Source of the DNA: Rubripirellula amarantea
Lineage (GTDB): Bacteria > Planctomycetota > Planctomycetia > Pirellulales > Pirellulaceae
Assembly: GCF_007859865.1 (NCBI RefSeq)
Contig: NZ_SJPI01000001.1
Coordinates: 1,674,001 to 1,738,000, forward strand
Direction: 5' to 3'
Length of the DNA stretch: 64,000 bases
Under the pieces are notes generated by a model. It was not told where the DNA came from, ran no database searches, and saw only the letters and a program-made list of their open reading frames with translations. Positions within the stretch are counted from its first letter, which is position 1. The number at the start of each line of letters is the position of its first letter. The position numbers and the translations under genes were made by a program. Below are positions 44,745 to 55,042 of the stretch, piece by piece.

Positions 44745-46112
44745 TTACTTCGTGTCTTGAATGTCCGACACTTCTAATTTGACGCAATAGGGCGATGTGT
44801 TGTAGCCCGATTGTCGATCAGTGTCTCCACGAAATCCACGAATGATGATTACGCTTCCCTTGGATATGCGGGGGTGCCGATGAGCCATCGCTGGCGGTTC
44901 GCCGGCTGCATCAATCGCGTCGAAGTTCGTATTGGTTTCAAGGCTCGTGAATGCAATGGGACCCCGTCCATTGCTCAGATAAATTTCTCCATCTTTAACA
45001 TGCAATCGAAGCAACGTGTCACTAATGAACGATTGCATGTGATCATTGCTAACAGAAACGGTGTCTCGCCAAAATGCATATTGACGTTCAAAGTTGATGG
45101 AAAACTCACCCGGCTGAGAACTCTGCGCGCCAAACGAATCATTATTGAGATCGCTTATCACGTATCTGAATGAGATAGTTTTAGGCCGAAAGACGTAGAT
45201 CGTTTGCTCTACTTTTTCGGGGCTGTTGTTGTCGATCAACAATTTGTGAGGAACGCTGCCGTGCTTATTAGCTGATGCCACCAACTCGTATTCGCCGATG
45301 CGGACATTCTTGAATGTATAGTTCCCGTTCGAATCAGTTGTTGTCGATAGGCGGCCCATGGAAACCGGGCACTTCGACATAGCATTGTTATCCAGGTCCA
45401 CTACTTTCCCATGGACCATGAATTTCCGATCTTGCTTAACGGCTTTCATGGGGATGACGCCGAGATTGGTAGGTTGGCCGGGGACCAATACCACGTCGAT
45501 GCTCACCTTTTCGTACCGCGGTCCAGCATCGAGAACGATCTTCCGAACTCCAGCGTTTCGCGATGCATTTTGCTCAATCGTTGCCCAAGGTGCCTGCGTA
45601 TTGAATCGGCGAATGCCGCTGTACCCGCCGCCTTGATAGCAGCGGTAGGTAACTTCGACGGGGCCGGAAGCTCCGGCGGCTCGAACGACTAATCCAACTA
45701 CTGCCGAGTCCGAATCGGATTTTGATTCACGCGCGCTAACGTTTTCAATCGCTCTTGCGATGAGACGTTTGTCGGCGACCGAACCTTGGGAATCGTCGAG
45801 ATCATTTGACGACTTTGATGCAGGTAAGGGTTTGTCGTTCGTCTTTGTCGAAGTCTCGAAATTGATTGAGCGAATAACGGCAATGCTTCCCGAGATTGTC
45901 TTTCCATTGTCTTGGACAATCGTGATTGTCCCGTTCTGATATTGAGTGACCTCTCCGTTGACTATTTTCCCATTTTTGAAGTGGATTTCGTCGGCGAATG
46001 CTAGGCAGTCAAACCGAGACAGAAACATCATTCCTATGGCAAGTTTGAGGAAAAGTCCTGCGGTAATAGCCCAGTGGAAATTGCCGATTTTCGAAAACGT
46101 GTTCTTGCACAT
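44745..46112 (-). CDS. exported protein with carboxypeptidase-regulatory-like domain
   Basis: 455 residues. A long, basic signal region (about 1-40) leads into HFKNGKIVNGEVTQYQNGTITIVQDNG, a short beta unit like that of the exported protein at 1208. The centre (about 140-215) is beta-rich; a carboxypeptidase-D regulatory-like domain is visible at about 225-300 (KFMVHGKVVDLDNNAMSKCPVSMGRLSTTTDSNGNYTFKNVRIGEYELVAS). The C-terminal part is unrecognised. By eye the gene is richer in A and T than its neighbours, which may point to a different origin, as may the low-GC intergenic stretch beyond it. The function is unknown; the regulatory-like domain normally only folds and binds. Confidence 0.82.
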   Translation of the reverse strand: MCKNTFSKIGNFHWAITAGLFLKLAIGMMFLSRFDCLAFADEIHFKNGKIVNGEVTQYQNGTITIVQDNGKTISGSIAVIRSINFETSTKTNDKPLPASKSSNDLDDSQGSVADKRLIARAIENVSARESKSDSDSAVVGLVVRAAGASGPVEVTYRCYQGGGYSGIRRFNTQAPWATIEQNASRNAGVRKIVLDAGPRYEKVSIDVVLVPGQPTNLGVIPMKAVKQDRKFMVHGKVVDLDNNAMSKCPVSMGRLSTTTDSNGNYTFKNVRIGEYELVASANKHGSVPHKLLIDNNSPEKVEQTIYVFRPKTISFRYVISDLNNDSFGAQSSQPGEFSINFERQYAFWRDTVSVSNDHMQSFISDTLLRLHVKDGEIYLSNGRGPIAFTSLETNTNFDAIDAAGEPPAMAHRHPRISKGSVIIIRGFRGDTDRQSGYNTSPYCVKLEVSDIQDTK

Positions 46113-46738
46113 GGTCGTCTGTTCGGTTGCGCGGATCTAAGTCTAGTCTTGCTAATCAAAGAGAATACATGCTGGTCGATCCAGTCATTCCCATCGACTG
46201 GAAACCTTTTCCAGGATATCGGAAATCTCGCTGGAATATAGAGACGCCAAATCGTCATTCCTTATTTCGTGAGCAATTGACAAACCAGGATTAGATACTC
46301 GGTATCTCTTGCGATTCAGGTTTATGGAAAACTCCGGTGCACAGTCGAATACTAACGGGCACGAGAAAAGACGGATGCAGTTCTGCGCTGTGATCTGCGC
46401 TGCGATCTGCGTTGTGATCTGCGCTGCGACCGGGTTCCCGGTACCGCGTGGTCGAACCCGCGATGAGATCAATAGCTTCTTGGTCTTTCTGCCTAAGTGG
46501 TTGCGTCGATGTCGTAGGGGCCAGTGTTAACAATCGCTTGAACTCTTTCCTTGGATGACGCAACTTCGTTCGAGTGGCGTTTAGTCGATCCAAGAGCACC
46601 GCGTAGGCTTGTGATAGAATAGGTCGGCCTTCGCGGGGCCAGAGCGGTCTTTGCGTTCGCTACTGGCTGGTGGATTCTGTCATCTTGGAATCACCGAGTT
46701 GGTACCACATCCTCCTTCCTCTTTATCTGAATCTCGCC
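46113..46738. other. 626-bp divergent intergenic region with a 12-bp repeat
   Basis: No gene is convincing; plus- and minus-strand frames of 73-102 codons overlap one another and their apparent patterns (for example repeated A-A-Q-I-T or A-V-I-C) are produced by the 12-base tandem repeat at 46387-46430. Promoters for the two divergent exported-protein genes should lie here. Confidence 0.55.
46387..46430. repeat. 12-bp tandem repeat
   Basis: Three full units (GCTGTGATCTGC, GCTGCGATCTGC, GTTGTGATCTGC) and a partial fourth. Because 12 is a multiple of three, the array reads as a repeated four-residue motif in any frame. Confidence 0.9.
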
Positions 46739-48460
46739 ATGCGATCTCTCCGCGTTTTGCTTCTTCTTCTCACTACGGTGACTCTTTCTTGGTCAGCGCC
46801 CACGGTCTCGGCTCAACGTGAAAAACGTGCGATCAGTTGGGTGAACCCACAGATTACTGACATGGAAGGGCTAGAGCACAAAGTGTTGGACAGTAAGTCG
46901 CTCGGGCATGATGTGGGCTACGCGGTTTGGACTCCCGCGAGCTATTCGGACCGCGGATCCAGACGTTATCCCGTGGTGTACTTTCTGCATGGTGCAGGCG
47001 GGACAGAAGCCTCGGATTCCGGTGGTTTTTCATCTCGTATTGCCAGCAGTATCCGCAAAGGCAAGTTTCCGGAAGCAATCTGTGTGTTCCCCAATGGCGG
47101 AATGAGTGGTTATCGCGGAGAGGTGGAATCGATGATCATCGACGAGTTGATTCCGATGATCGATCGTGAGTACGCGACCAAGGCGGAGGCATCCGGTCGA
47201 GTGTTGGCAGGCTTTTCGATGGGAGGAGCGGGTTCAGTCCGGTTGTCTTTACTTCACCCTGAACTTTTTTGTGCAGCAGGAAGTTGGGGTGGGGCGCTCT
47301 CTCGCCAAGGCAAGGGCGAAGACAGTCCGTTGTTACCCGCTGCAAAGTCGAGTGCATCCAGTCTAAAGAAGAACAATTTTGCGTTACTGACCATCAACGG
47401 CGATCAAGATCATCCCGAAGGTTTTTCACCTCTGAACAAGGTGCTTAGTTCATTAACCATTCCGCACAAGGTTGTGACGCTCAAAGACACCCAACACAAT
47501 CTCGGTCACTATTACGATCGCTCAGCCGACACGATGATTGCGTTTCTTGCAGAGCGGCTTCGTGGCGAGAAGGCTCATCATGATTCCATGCGAACCGTTC
47601 GCGTGCTGACCATTGGAAACAGTTTCGCCGAGAACGCTTGTAAGTATTTGAAAAATATCGCGGCGGATGGAGGCGTCGAACTAGTAATCGGCACCGCGAA
47701 TCTTGGCGGTTGTACGCTTGAAAAACACGCAAAATTGGCTAAGCAGTCTGCCACGGATCCGGATAACAAGCCGTACCCATTTTCGAAGGCGGGAGAACGT
47801 CGAAAGTTGAGTCTGCAAGACTATCTCGTTGCTGATCAATGGGATTATGTAACCGTTCAGCAAATGAGTGCACTGAGTTTCAAGCCAGAAACCTTTCATC
47901 CCCATATCGATCAACTGGTGGAGATCATTCGGGAACTTGCCCCCAACGCTAAAATTCTGATCCATCAAACCTGGGCCTACCGACCTGATTCGCCACTGCT
48001 AAAGCAATGGGGAATGAGTCAGGATGAAATGCACGCAGGAATTTTGCAAGCTTACGAAAGCGTCGCGAAACAGTTCGATGCAGCGATTATCCCAGTAGGA
48101 TCGGCATTCCATGAAGTTCGCACGTCACCGGGGCGTCAAGTCGTTGTGCCCGACCCGAACTATGACTTCGACAATCCTGTTCACCCTCAACGTCCCGACC
48201 AAACTAACTCATTGGTGGCGGGCTGGTACTGGGACGTTGCTGACGACCGAGAACCAAAGTTGAAGCTCGATTTCAAGCACGCGAACGAAGCGGGATGCTA
48301 TTTAGCTGGGTTGGTGTGGTACGAGTCGTTAACGGGGAACGACGCGCGTGAAATCACTTACGCGCCTCATGCCGTCAAAGAAGCCGACCGCGAGTTTCTA
48401 CGAGAAGTCGCTCACTCTGTATCTCGCACTCGTTCACCAGAGCCAGATCAGGTGCGATGA
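46739..48460 (+). CDS. exported esterase fused to a DUF4886/SGNH-like hydrolase
   Basis: 573 residues from the ATG at 46739, which starts the signal peptide (MRSLRVLLLLLTTVTLSWSAPTVSAQ). Residues 30-280 form an esterase-D-like alpha/beta hydrolase (YFLHGAGGTEASD, nucleophile Ser160 in GFSMGG). From residue 284 a second enzyme domain begins: VRVLTIGNSFAENA (Ser295) and later HQTWAYR and DFKHANEAGCYLAGLVWY, the DUF4886/SGNH pattern with a C-terminal His pair. Two deacylating domains in one chain suggest joint removal of acyl groups from one polysaccharide. This is inferred. The junction at residue 283 shows a Met that could mark an ancestral start. Confidence 0.88.
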   Translation: MRSLRVLLLLLTTVTLSWSAPTVSAQREKRAISWVNPQITDMEGLEHKVLDSKSLGHDVGYAVWTPASYSDRGSRRYPVVYFLHGAGGTEASDSGGFSSRIASSIRKGKFPEAICVFPNGGMSGYRGEVESMIIDELIPMIDREYATKAEASGRVLAGFSMGGAGSVRLSLLHPELFCAAGSWGGALSRQGKGEDSPLLPAAKSSASSLKKNNFALLTINGDQDHPEGFSPLNKVLSSLTIPHKVVTLKDTQHNLGHYYDRSADTMIAFLAERLRGEKAHHDSMRTVRVLTIGNSFAENACKYLKNIAADGGVELVIGTANLGGCTLEKHAKLAKQSATDPDNKPYPFSKAGERRKLSLQDYLVADQWDYVTVQQMSALSFKPETFHPHIDQLVEIIRELAPNAKILIHQTWAYRPDSPLLKQWGMSQDEMHAGILQAYESVAKQFDAAIIPVGSAFHEVRTSPGRQVVVPDPNYDFDNPVHPQRPDQTNSLVAGWYWDVADDREPKLKLDFKHANEAGCYLAGLVWYESLTGNDAREITYAPHAVKEADREFLREVAHSVSRTRSPEPDQVR

Positions 48461-48512
48461 CTTGATCTGCGAAGTTAACCGCGGCACCTAGCGTCTTTCC
48501 TCATGCAAATCG

Positions 48513-51182
48513 CTAACGCAGGACAACGTACATGGCCTGCTTTGGCAAAACGACTTTCATTAGTCCTGGTGATGTCGAAACGTTGATTTTTTCGACCGCA
48601 ACTCCGTTTGCGTCAAGCAGTGTTGCTGTCTGAAGGGATGAATTTGCAATTGTAATCTTGAGCTGCGTGTTCTCCATGTTCCATGGGCTGCTGCCGAGGT
48701 TGGTGATGCGTAGTTTGTCGTCGTCCAATGATTCTGTCTTCCAACCATAGGGCCGGGCCGTGGTTCCGATTTGTAGCAGTACCTTGCTGGATGTTGTCAG
48801 TGGTTGATCATCCATCGACACGACTAGTACCGACGCGTATTCGTTGTTGCTGGTCATGGTGATTGTGTCGAGTTCAATGAGGCCGGCCGACGCCAGATCA
48901 CCGGTGGCTCCCTGGGCGTTGGGAGAATTCAACGTGCAAACGCCATTGCCATAGTGCCACTTCAGTTGCCCGGTGTTGCTTTGAACGGTCTTCGTGTCGG
49001 AACTGATCAGCGGACGCAGGTCTGCGACTTCGGTTTTGCCATCCTTAAAATCAACCTGAACAGGTCCCGTTAAGTAAGCCAACGGAGTGACTGTTCCGTT
49101 CATTGCAGCCGCAGCCTTTGTGGCTGGGGCTTGGGAATCCCGATTGGGGTCGAATCCTGATTCTTCAGGAAGCAACGGCGATTTTCGAGACCAAACGTCT
49201 TGGGGAGAACGTCGCTCAACTAACGCGGGCGTACCTTGCTGAATATCGCCGCGTCGAAACATCAAGGCTGCTGCTGGAAACATTCCAATCTGGGCCGGTG
49301 TCGATAATTGCCACTTTCCCATCGGTGGACCAAAGCCGATGTCATCAGTCGCAAACCAGTAGAAAATGTCGAAACCCGTCAAAGCACCATAGGCCGCGAC
49401 CAGGAACGGACCTTCACTTTGGTATCGCAGCGGTGGCACCCACGCGCTTTCGGAGATGATCATTGGGTGGCCTGCAACTTGTCGCAGCGTCAAAGGAAAC
49501 GCCCACGGTTGCTTCAATGCCGATTGGCCCGAAAACACGTCGCCCTGACTAACCAAGTATCCAGATCGTGATTTGTCATTTGGATTAACATGGCTGCCAC
49601 CGTTGTAATAGCGATTGACGCCGATCACGTCATTGGCCGAATAAGCGAAGCGTTCTGCATCAAACAACTTCGCCGCATCGGCTGTTCGCCAATTGCCTGC
49701 GTTGACGAGTCCTGGGTAGCCAAGGTCGTCTTTCAAGAAGCGAGCGATCTCGGAATTGAATTCGTACATTAGCCGAACGTAGAATTCCAGTTGGTCGTTC
49801 AGACGGTTTGCCAGTGGGGCTTCTTGATCTTGAGTGAGGTGGTAGATCGTATGAGGCATCACGAGACCGCTACCAAAGTCGTCGCCTTTGTTGGTTGCTT
49901 GACCGCCCCAGGCCTGAGTCGCTTTGCTGAGCGAACCATATTTTTTTTGAAGCCACTTTCCGAAGTGACGTCCCAGCTCGATCCGTTGTTCGCCTTGAAT
50001 TGCCTGTTCGGTCCAAAAAAGTAGGCTGTCTTCGTTTTGGATCTGAAAGATGGCGACTGTGGGATCTTCCGCCAACGGCATTCCAGTGTGCGGGTTGGTT
50101 CGGGTCAACAACTCTCGCAACCATCCCTTGTATGCATCCTGAAGCTTCTTGTCGAAGAAGATCAAACCGGTCAGGTTGTCTCCCCCAGCGTCTTTGAGTC
50201 CCCACGACGGATTGTTTTTCACACTGACGGCCCAGTACGGAGACAGCGTTACATAGATGCCTTGTTTCTTCATGGCTGCCACCAATCGCCAGGCGGCATC
50301 GATGTCCTTTTGGTTGACATCCGTCAGTTGGGAATCGCGATCCGGTGCAAGGTGTCCGTGGTGCCGAACCATATTCACACCGCGCTTTGCCAGCCAGCGA
50401 GCATGTTCGTCGAGTGTGTCCATGTCGTCGCGATATTGAACACCCGTGTTGACGGCCCAGAAGCGTATCGGTTTGCCAGACCCGTCCACGAAGTCGGCTC
50501 CGTCGGATGAACGGGCGATTCGACCGCGCTTGCCAGCGGGTTTTTCGTTCAGCTCGCTAAGATCCAAAAGGGAGTCCGGCGTGAAGCGGTCTCGGTCGGG
50601 TTCAAATGCCCACGTCCCTTGATCAGCATGACCGGTCTTTTGCCCCGGCTTGCGATTGCCTTGTGGAAGGAAAGGTTCGGCGCTAAGCACGAAACAATCC
50701 AAGCCTCCGTGCAGGTTGTTGTCGCTTTCAAACCGAAATTCGACCGAGTTGATTCCTGCATCAAGCACGACGGGTTGTGCCTTGACCCAGGCCACAAACC
50801 TTAAGTCTGGTTTACCATCACTGGCGATATTCAATTGTTGTTCATTCTTGGCAAACGAAACCTTCGTCCAGTCGCCACCGTTGATTCGCACCGACATGGC
50901 CGCAGCGATGGGATTCGCTCGCAGCCAAAGTTCATGCTCGCCGCTGGTTTTCGCCTGAACATCAAATTTCGCGACCGGTAATTCGCCAGTACCGAAATGC
51001 GACAGCCACTGCCCGCCCGACAATTCACCCCGCTTCACCGAATTATACCAGCCGTGTTGCTTCATCGAATGAGTCACCGCGTCTTCGCCCTCTACCCAAA
51101 TGAAGTCGTCGGCGTTGACCTGAGAAAAGTTGGCAATGACAAGTGCCAAACACGCAAGGGAGCAAACAAATGACAAACGCAT
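48513..51182 (-). CDS. large exported TIM-barrel glycosidase with N-terminal binding domain
   Basis: 889 residues with a signal peptide (MRLSFVCSLACLALVIANFSQVNA). Residues 25-165 resemble a CBM35/CBM6-like sandwich (IWVEGEDAVTHSMKQHGWY, GGQWLSHFGTGELPVAKFDV). The barrel spans about 230-640, with the likely acid/base Glu384 in FQIQNEDSLLFW and MIISESAWVPPLRYQSEGPFLVA as the probable nucleophile region. The last 230 residues are beta-sandwich. The overall build is like clan-A glycosidases of the GH2/GH42 neighbourhood, but no family can be fixed. Its 3' end lies near the convergent esterase gene. Confidence 0.86.
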   Translation of the reverse strand: MRLSFVCSLACLALVIANFSQVNADDFIWVEGEDAVTHSMKQHGWYNSVKRGELSGGQWLSHFGTGELPVAKFDVQAKTSGEHELWLRANPIAAAMSVRINGGDWTKVSFAKNEQQLNIASDGKPDLRFVAWVKAQPVVLDAGINSVEFRFESDNNLHGGLDCFVLSAEPFLPQGNRKPGQKTGHADQGTWAFEPDRDRFTPDSLLDLSELNEKPAGKRGRIARSSDGADFVDGSGKPIRFWAVNTGVQYRDDMDTLDEHARWLAKRGVNMVRHHGHLAPDRDSQLTDVNQKDIDAAWRLVAAMKKQGIYVTLSPYWAVSVKNNPSWGLKDAGGDNLTGLIFFDKKLQDAYKGWLRELLTRTNPHTGMPLAEDPTVAIFQIQNEDSLLFWTEQAIQGEQRIELGRHFGKWLQKKYGSLSKATQAWGGQATNKGDDFGSGLVMPHTIYHLTQDQEAPLANRLNDQLEFYVRLMYEFNSEIARFLKDDLGYPGLVNAGNWRTADAAKLFDAERFAYSANDVIGVNRYYNGGSHVNPNDKSRSGYLVSQGDVFSGQSALKQPWAFPLTLRQVAGHPMIISESAWVPPLRYQSEGPFLVAAYGALTGFDIFYWFATDDIGFGPPMGKWQLSTPAQIGMFPAAALMFRRGDIQQGTPALVERRSPQDVWSRKSPLLPEESGFDPNRDSQAPATKAAAAMNGTVTPLAYLTGPVQVDFKDGKTEVADLRPLISSDTKTVQSNTGQLKWHYGNGVCTLNSPNAQGATGDLASAGLIELDTITMTSNNEYASVLVVSMDDQPLTTSSKVLLQIGTTARPYGWKTESLDDDKLRITNLGSSPWNMENTQLKITIANSSLQTATLLDANGVAVEKINVSTSPGLMKVVLPKQAMYVVLR

Positions 51183-51386
51183 GGCAGTACCGAATCAGGT
51201 CAGAAGGCGGGGACGTTAACCGGGGCGGGGACTCAGGCGACTGAACCGGAAAACCAAGTCAGTGAAATGCTGGTTTGTCGATCTGTCGCGTACCTTAATG
51301 TAACGATTGGGATCGCCGTGTTGCGAGTCGGCGGCCTGGAATGCAGGATGTTGCTGTCGAGATTCCCCTCGCATTGGAGGTCCCGA

Positions 51387-51437
51387 TTCTTCGCAATGAA
51401 CGATTCTTCGCATTGAACCATTCTTCGTGTTGAACGA
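51387..51437. repeat. three 17-bp tandem units
   Basis: TTCTTCGCAATGAACGA, TTCTTCGCATTGAACCA and TTCTTCGTGTTGAACGA are contiguous and 17 bases each. Not associated with a stop codon. Confidence 0.92.
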
Positions 51438-51594
51438 AGCTTTGTTAAACAAACGTGGATCGAGATCCGCTACTCTGCCGCGGTGATGACAATCGCTTTG
51501 GTAGGTCAATCGAGAACGAATAGCCTTTTCTTCGCTACTATCCTACTGAAATGTTTGCCGACCTTTTGCGGAAAGCAAGCGTGGAGCCGCCTTC

Positions 51595-51765
51595 ATGATC
51601 AACTCACAATGTTCCAACGCTCGTGGTAATCTTCTGAACGTGCGACGAATAAGGCGGGTAACATCGCAATTACGGGAACGCTTCGCCAGCGGCATGGTGT
51701 TGTTCATGGTGATCATTAGTGGAGCGATGGTCCCCACGGTCTCACGCGGTCAATCTGTTCGTTAA
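51595..51765 (+). CDS. possible 56-residue peptide with signal-like helix
   Basis: A plus-strand frame encodes 56 residues: a basic first half containing an Arg-Arg cluster (NVRRIRRVTSQLRERF), then a hydrophobic helix GMVLFMVIISGAMVPTVS followed by RGQ. This looks like an export signal with an Ala/Gly-type cleavage region but with nothing after it. It could be a small membrane peptide, a leader remnant of a decayed exported-protein gene, or chance. No ribosome site is evident. Confidence 0.3.
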   Translation: MINSQCSNARGNLLNVRRIRRVTSQLRERFASGMVLFMVIISGAMVPTVSRGQSVR

Positions 51766-51867
51766 CCTGCTGCATGGAATGGGTATCGAGGCGGATGCAT
51801 TCGGAACCAGCAGCGGCGTGTTGACCTTCTAGGTTGCTTCACTTTTATCAACAAACGAAAAATCCAT

Positions 51868-53196
51868 ATGAATCTTCGTGTCGTAATGTTTGCCTTTGCC
51901 GCAAGTCTACTGTTGCCAGTTGCATCGAGAGCTGAGCCTATCGATGAAAATTGGCACCAATGGCGAGGTCCCGATGCAACCGGCGTATCTAAGACCGCGA
52001 ATCCACCGATTGCCTGGAGTGAAGAAGAGAACATCAAATGGAAAGTTGCGATCCAAGGCCAAGGCACATCGACACCGATCATTTGGGGCAACAAGGTCTT
52101 TGTTCTTACAGCGATCAACACCGGCGAGAACGATCCGGCCATTCCAGATCCCCAAGATCAACCTAAGACGAACTACTTCGACATCAAACGCCCGAACGCG
52201 CGGCATGAGTTTGTGGTGTTGTGCCTCGATCGAAATACCGGCAAGGAGATCTGGCGTGATATTGCGACCAAGAAAATTCCTCACGAAGGAGCGCACAACG
52301 ACAACGACTTTGCTTCGGCATCACCGACTACCGATGGCAACCAGTTGTATTGTTGGTTTGGGTCGGCGGGATTGTTTTGCTATGACTTAGATGGAAACCA
52401 GTTGTGGGAACGAGAGTTAGGCGAAGCGCGAGTTGGATCGAGTCTTGGCGAAGGTTGTTCACCCGTGGTTCATCAGGACAAGCTTGTCATTGTGCGAGAC
52501 CACAATCGACAAGGGGCGATCGAAGTCTTAGACACCAAGACGGGAGAAACGCTTTGGAGAAAGGCTCGCAACGAAGACAACGCATGGGCAACACCACTCG
52601 TGGTCACACACAGCGGAAGAACTCAGGTGGTTACGGCCGCGTCCGACTTTGTTCGCAGCTATGATCTCGACTCCGGTGACATTATCTGGCAATGCAGCGG
52701 CTTAACGGGCAACGTTACTCCTTGCCCGGTGGTCGAAGGAGACCACGTGATTTGCATGAGTGGCTACGAGGGATACTCGGCGATGGCGATTCCACTTACC
52801 CAAACGGGAGACCTTTCGGGCAGCGAGAAGATTCTATGGAAGAAGAACAAAGGGACGCCGTATGTCCCCTCACCATTGCTCTACGACGGCCTCCTTTATT
52901 ACAGCCAATCCAACCAGTCGATTCTTACTTGCCTTGATTCGAAAAGCGGCGAGGTCGTTTTCGGACCTGAGCGAGTTGGTCAACTATCAAACATCTACGC
53001 CTCGCCCGTAGGCGCGAGTGACCGTGTTTACATCACCGGTCGAAACGGAGTCACAGTCGTGCTCAATCGTTCGTTGAAATTTGAGTTGATCCAAACTAAT
53101 CAGCTTGATGAGCGTTTCGATGCCTCACCAGCTATCGCTGGCAATCAATTGTTCCTTCGCGGTGCTGAGTATCTGTATTGCATCGAAGCAGAATAG
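51868..53196 (+). CDS. exported PQQ-like beta-propeller protein (BamB-like)
   Basis: 442 residues with a signal peptide (MNLRVVMFAFAASLLLPVASRA). The mature protein begins WHQWRGPDATGVSKT, the usual start of planctomycete PQQ-like repeat proteins, and continues with blade motifs such as LDRNTGKEIWRD, YDLDGNQLWERELG, LDTKTGETLWRK and LDSGDIIWQC. About seven blades are expected. No catalytic residues for a quinoprotein dehydrogenase can be confirmed, so it may be a structural or BamB-type scaffold. A paralogue lies at 57963. The stop is 57 bases from the convergent sulfatase stop. Confidence 0.93.
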   Translation: MNLRVVMFAFAASLLLPVASRAEPIDENWHQWRGPDATGVSKTANPPIAWSEEENIKWKVAIQGQGTSTPIIWGNKVFVLTAINTGENDPAIPDPQDQPKTNYFDIKRPNARHEFVVLCLDRNTGKEIWRDIATKKIPHEGAHNDNDFASASPTTDGNQLYCWFGSAGLFCYDLDGNQLWERELGEARVGSSLGEGCSPVVHQDKLVIVRDHNRQGAIEVLDTKTGETLWRKARNEDNAWATPLVVTHSGRTQVVTAASDFVRSYDLDSGDIIWQCSGLTGNVTPCPVVEGDHVICMSGYEGYSAMAIPLTQTGDLSGSEKILWKKNKGTPYVPSPLLYDGLLYYSQSNQSILTCLDSKSGEVVFGPERVGQLSNIYASPVGASDRVYITGRNGVTVVLNRSLKFELIQTNQLDERFDASPAIAGNQLFLRGAEYLYCIEAE

Positions 53197-53253
53197 AGAA
53201 CGCGAGATGCGTATGTTGGCATCCGATAGCACCGGCTGCCGAGGCATTCACCG

Positions 53254-54759
53254 TTATAGCCGATCGGGATTGATGGGGGCGGTTGGTTTTTTGCCGGATG
53301 CTTTCGAACGCAGCAGGGGCTGCAATAGTTTGATCGTCGCAGTGACTTGTGCGTCAGGTTTGATTGCGAGGTTATGGAACTCGTTTGGGTCGGTGTGGTG
53401 ATCGTAGAGTTCAACGCCGTGTTTACCTTCACCCCATTCGGTGTAGCGATACCGATCGGTGCGAATGCTGCATCCCATCACAGGATCGGGCAGACGGTCG
53501 TCTGCTGGACGCATGACTTGCGTGACTGCAAACCCATCCCAGGTCGTTAACGGATTCTCAAGCAACGGACGCAGGCTGCGGCCGGCTAGATCGGACGGTG
53601 ATGGGATTCCGGCGAGGTCGGTCAGTGTCGGATAGATGTCCACGAACTCGACCACACGCTGGCAAGTACTGGTCATTGGTTGCTTGGAAGCTTTTTGTTG
53701 GTGGCTGCGAATGATAAGAGGAGCACGTGCGCCCTGCTCAAAAAGAGTTCGCTTTTGCCAGACGCCATTGTGTTCACCAAGGTGATAGCCGTGATCGCTC
53801 CAGAACACAACAATTGTGTTGTCGGATAACCCAAGATGGTCCAGGGAATCCAACAGCCGACCGACTTGGGCGTCAATGAATGATACGCACGCGTAATACG
53901 CCTGCGTTGCTTTAAGCAACGTCGTCTCGTCCAGACTGTAGTGCGGGACCGGACAATTATGAGCGAACGCTGCGGTGGGGATGTCTTCGCGATCATCTTC
54001 GGGCGCGTATGGCAATCGCAGCGACTCGGTGGGGTACATGTCGAAGTACTTCCTGGGTGCGACATAGGGAGTATGCGGTCGGAAGAAACCAACACCTAGA
54101 AAGAACGGTTCGTTCTTCCGTTCACTCATGATTTTGATCGCTTCGGTCGCAACCATGCCATCGGTTTGTTCCTCGTCGCCGCCATCCGCAGCAAGCCAAC
54201 TCAATGAGCCACTGATCTTTCGGTGAGGTTCGGCATTGAACACCAACGATTCATCTGTTTTGTCGCGGCCCTTCGGATTGACGGTTTGATTCCACGATGG
54301 TGGGTCGTCGAAACCATTGGTGCCAATTGAAGCAGGAACGTTGTAGTGGTAAATCTTGCCGACGCGAGCCGCGAAGTAGCCGGCGTTTTGAAACGATTGA
54401 GACAACGTTACAACGTTGGGGACCTCGTCACGGAAGTGACGGTCGAGATCGTAGACCTTGATTTGATCGGGGCGTAATCCTGTCATGACGGAAGCACGAG
54501 TGGGATTGCAAAGTGGCAATTGGTTGTAGGCTCGTTGGAAGCAAACTCCAGTAGCCGCGAGCCGATCAATATTTGGCGTCTTTGCAACCACATCACCAAA
54601 ACACCCAAGCGCACATGCCAAGTCGTCGACGGCAATGAACAGAACGTTTGGCTTTGAACCGCGACTTGACTCTTCAGCGATGCAGCATAGCGACGCGTTG
54701 AGAAGTCCCATTGAAAGAGCGATTCTTATCACGAAGCCGAAGTTAGTCGCGGGGCTCAT
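53254..54759 (-). CDS. exported sulfatase (iduronate-2-sulfatase-like)
   Basis: 501 residues with a signal peptide-like N-terminus (cleavage near CCIAEES). The sulfatase fold is clear: metal-binding Asp45-Asp46 in [15 protein letters not shown], and the formylglycine site Cys84 in [15 protein letters not shown]. The site reads C-x-P-T-R rather than the usual C-x-P-S-R, an accepted variant. DYLPD-like later motifs include [34 protein letters not shown] and [33 protein letters not shown] after the active site fits the S1_7-type subfamily. An FGly-generating maturase must be encoded elsewhere. It should remove sulfate from marine polysaccharides. Confidence 0.95.
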   Translation of the reverse strand: MSPATNFGFVIRIALSMGLLNASLCCIAEESSRGSKPNVLFIAVDDLACALGCFGDVVAKTPNIDRLAATGVCFQRAYNQLPLCNPTRASVMTGLRPDQIKVYDLDRHFRDEVPNVVTLSQSFQNAGYFAARVGKIYHYNVPASIGTNGFDDPPSWNQTVNPKGRDKTDESLVFNAEPHRKISGSLSWLAADGGDEEQTDGMVATEAIKIMSERKNEPFFLGVGFFRPHTPYVAPRKYFDMYPTESLRLPYAPEDDREDIPTAAFAHNCPVPHYSLDETTLLKATQAYYACVSFIDAQVGRLLDSLDHLGLSDNTIVVFWSDHGYHLGEHNGVWQKRTLFEQGARAPLIIRSHQQKASKQPMTSTCQRVVEFVDIYPTLTDLAGIPSPSDLAGRSLRPLLENPLTTWDGFAVTQVMRPADDRLPDPVMGCSIRTDRYRYTEWGEGKHGVELYDHHTDPNEFHNLAIKPDAQVTATIKLLQPLLRSKASGKKPTAPINPDRL

Positions 54760-55042
54760 GTGCTTCCAAAGTTGTGAGTATCATGCAGGCTAAGTTTTCC
54801 CGCGGCGGGTTGCGAGATTGCCACCAAAGGGTTTGCGAAACCACTAACATAGCCGCTACTAGATTTGTCCGTCGGATCAATCTTAATTCAAGCTTGGTGT
54901 CGTCTGGGTGTTTCGACTTGTTGACCTGTCCAATTCAGAAGCTATACGCAGGCGCTACGACGCAGATAGTCAGTGATTCCATTGCTACCTCTGGCGCACC
55001 TAGACTTTCAGTCCTGCCGTTTTACCGAAAATACATCCTCGA

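Larger units (their letters stand above)
51183..51867. other. 685-bp divergent intergenic region
   Basis: It separates the large glycosidase (minus) from the beta-propeller gene (plus). It holds a three-unit 17-base tandem repeat at 51387-51437 and a short plus-strand frame at 51595-51765 listed separately. No terminator or other RNA element is seen. Confidence 0.55.

Noticed and set aside
46185-46599. Small frames with A-A-Q-I-T or A-V-I-C repeats
   Set aside because: The repeated residues come from the 12-base DNA repeat, which gives a repeated motif in every frame.
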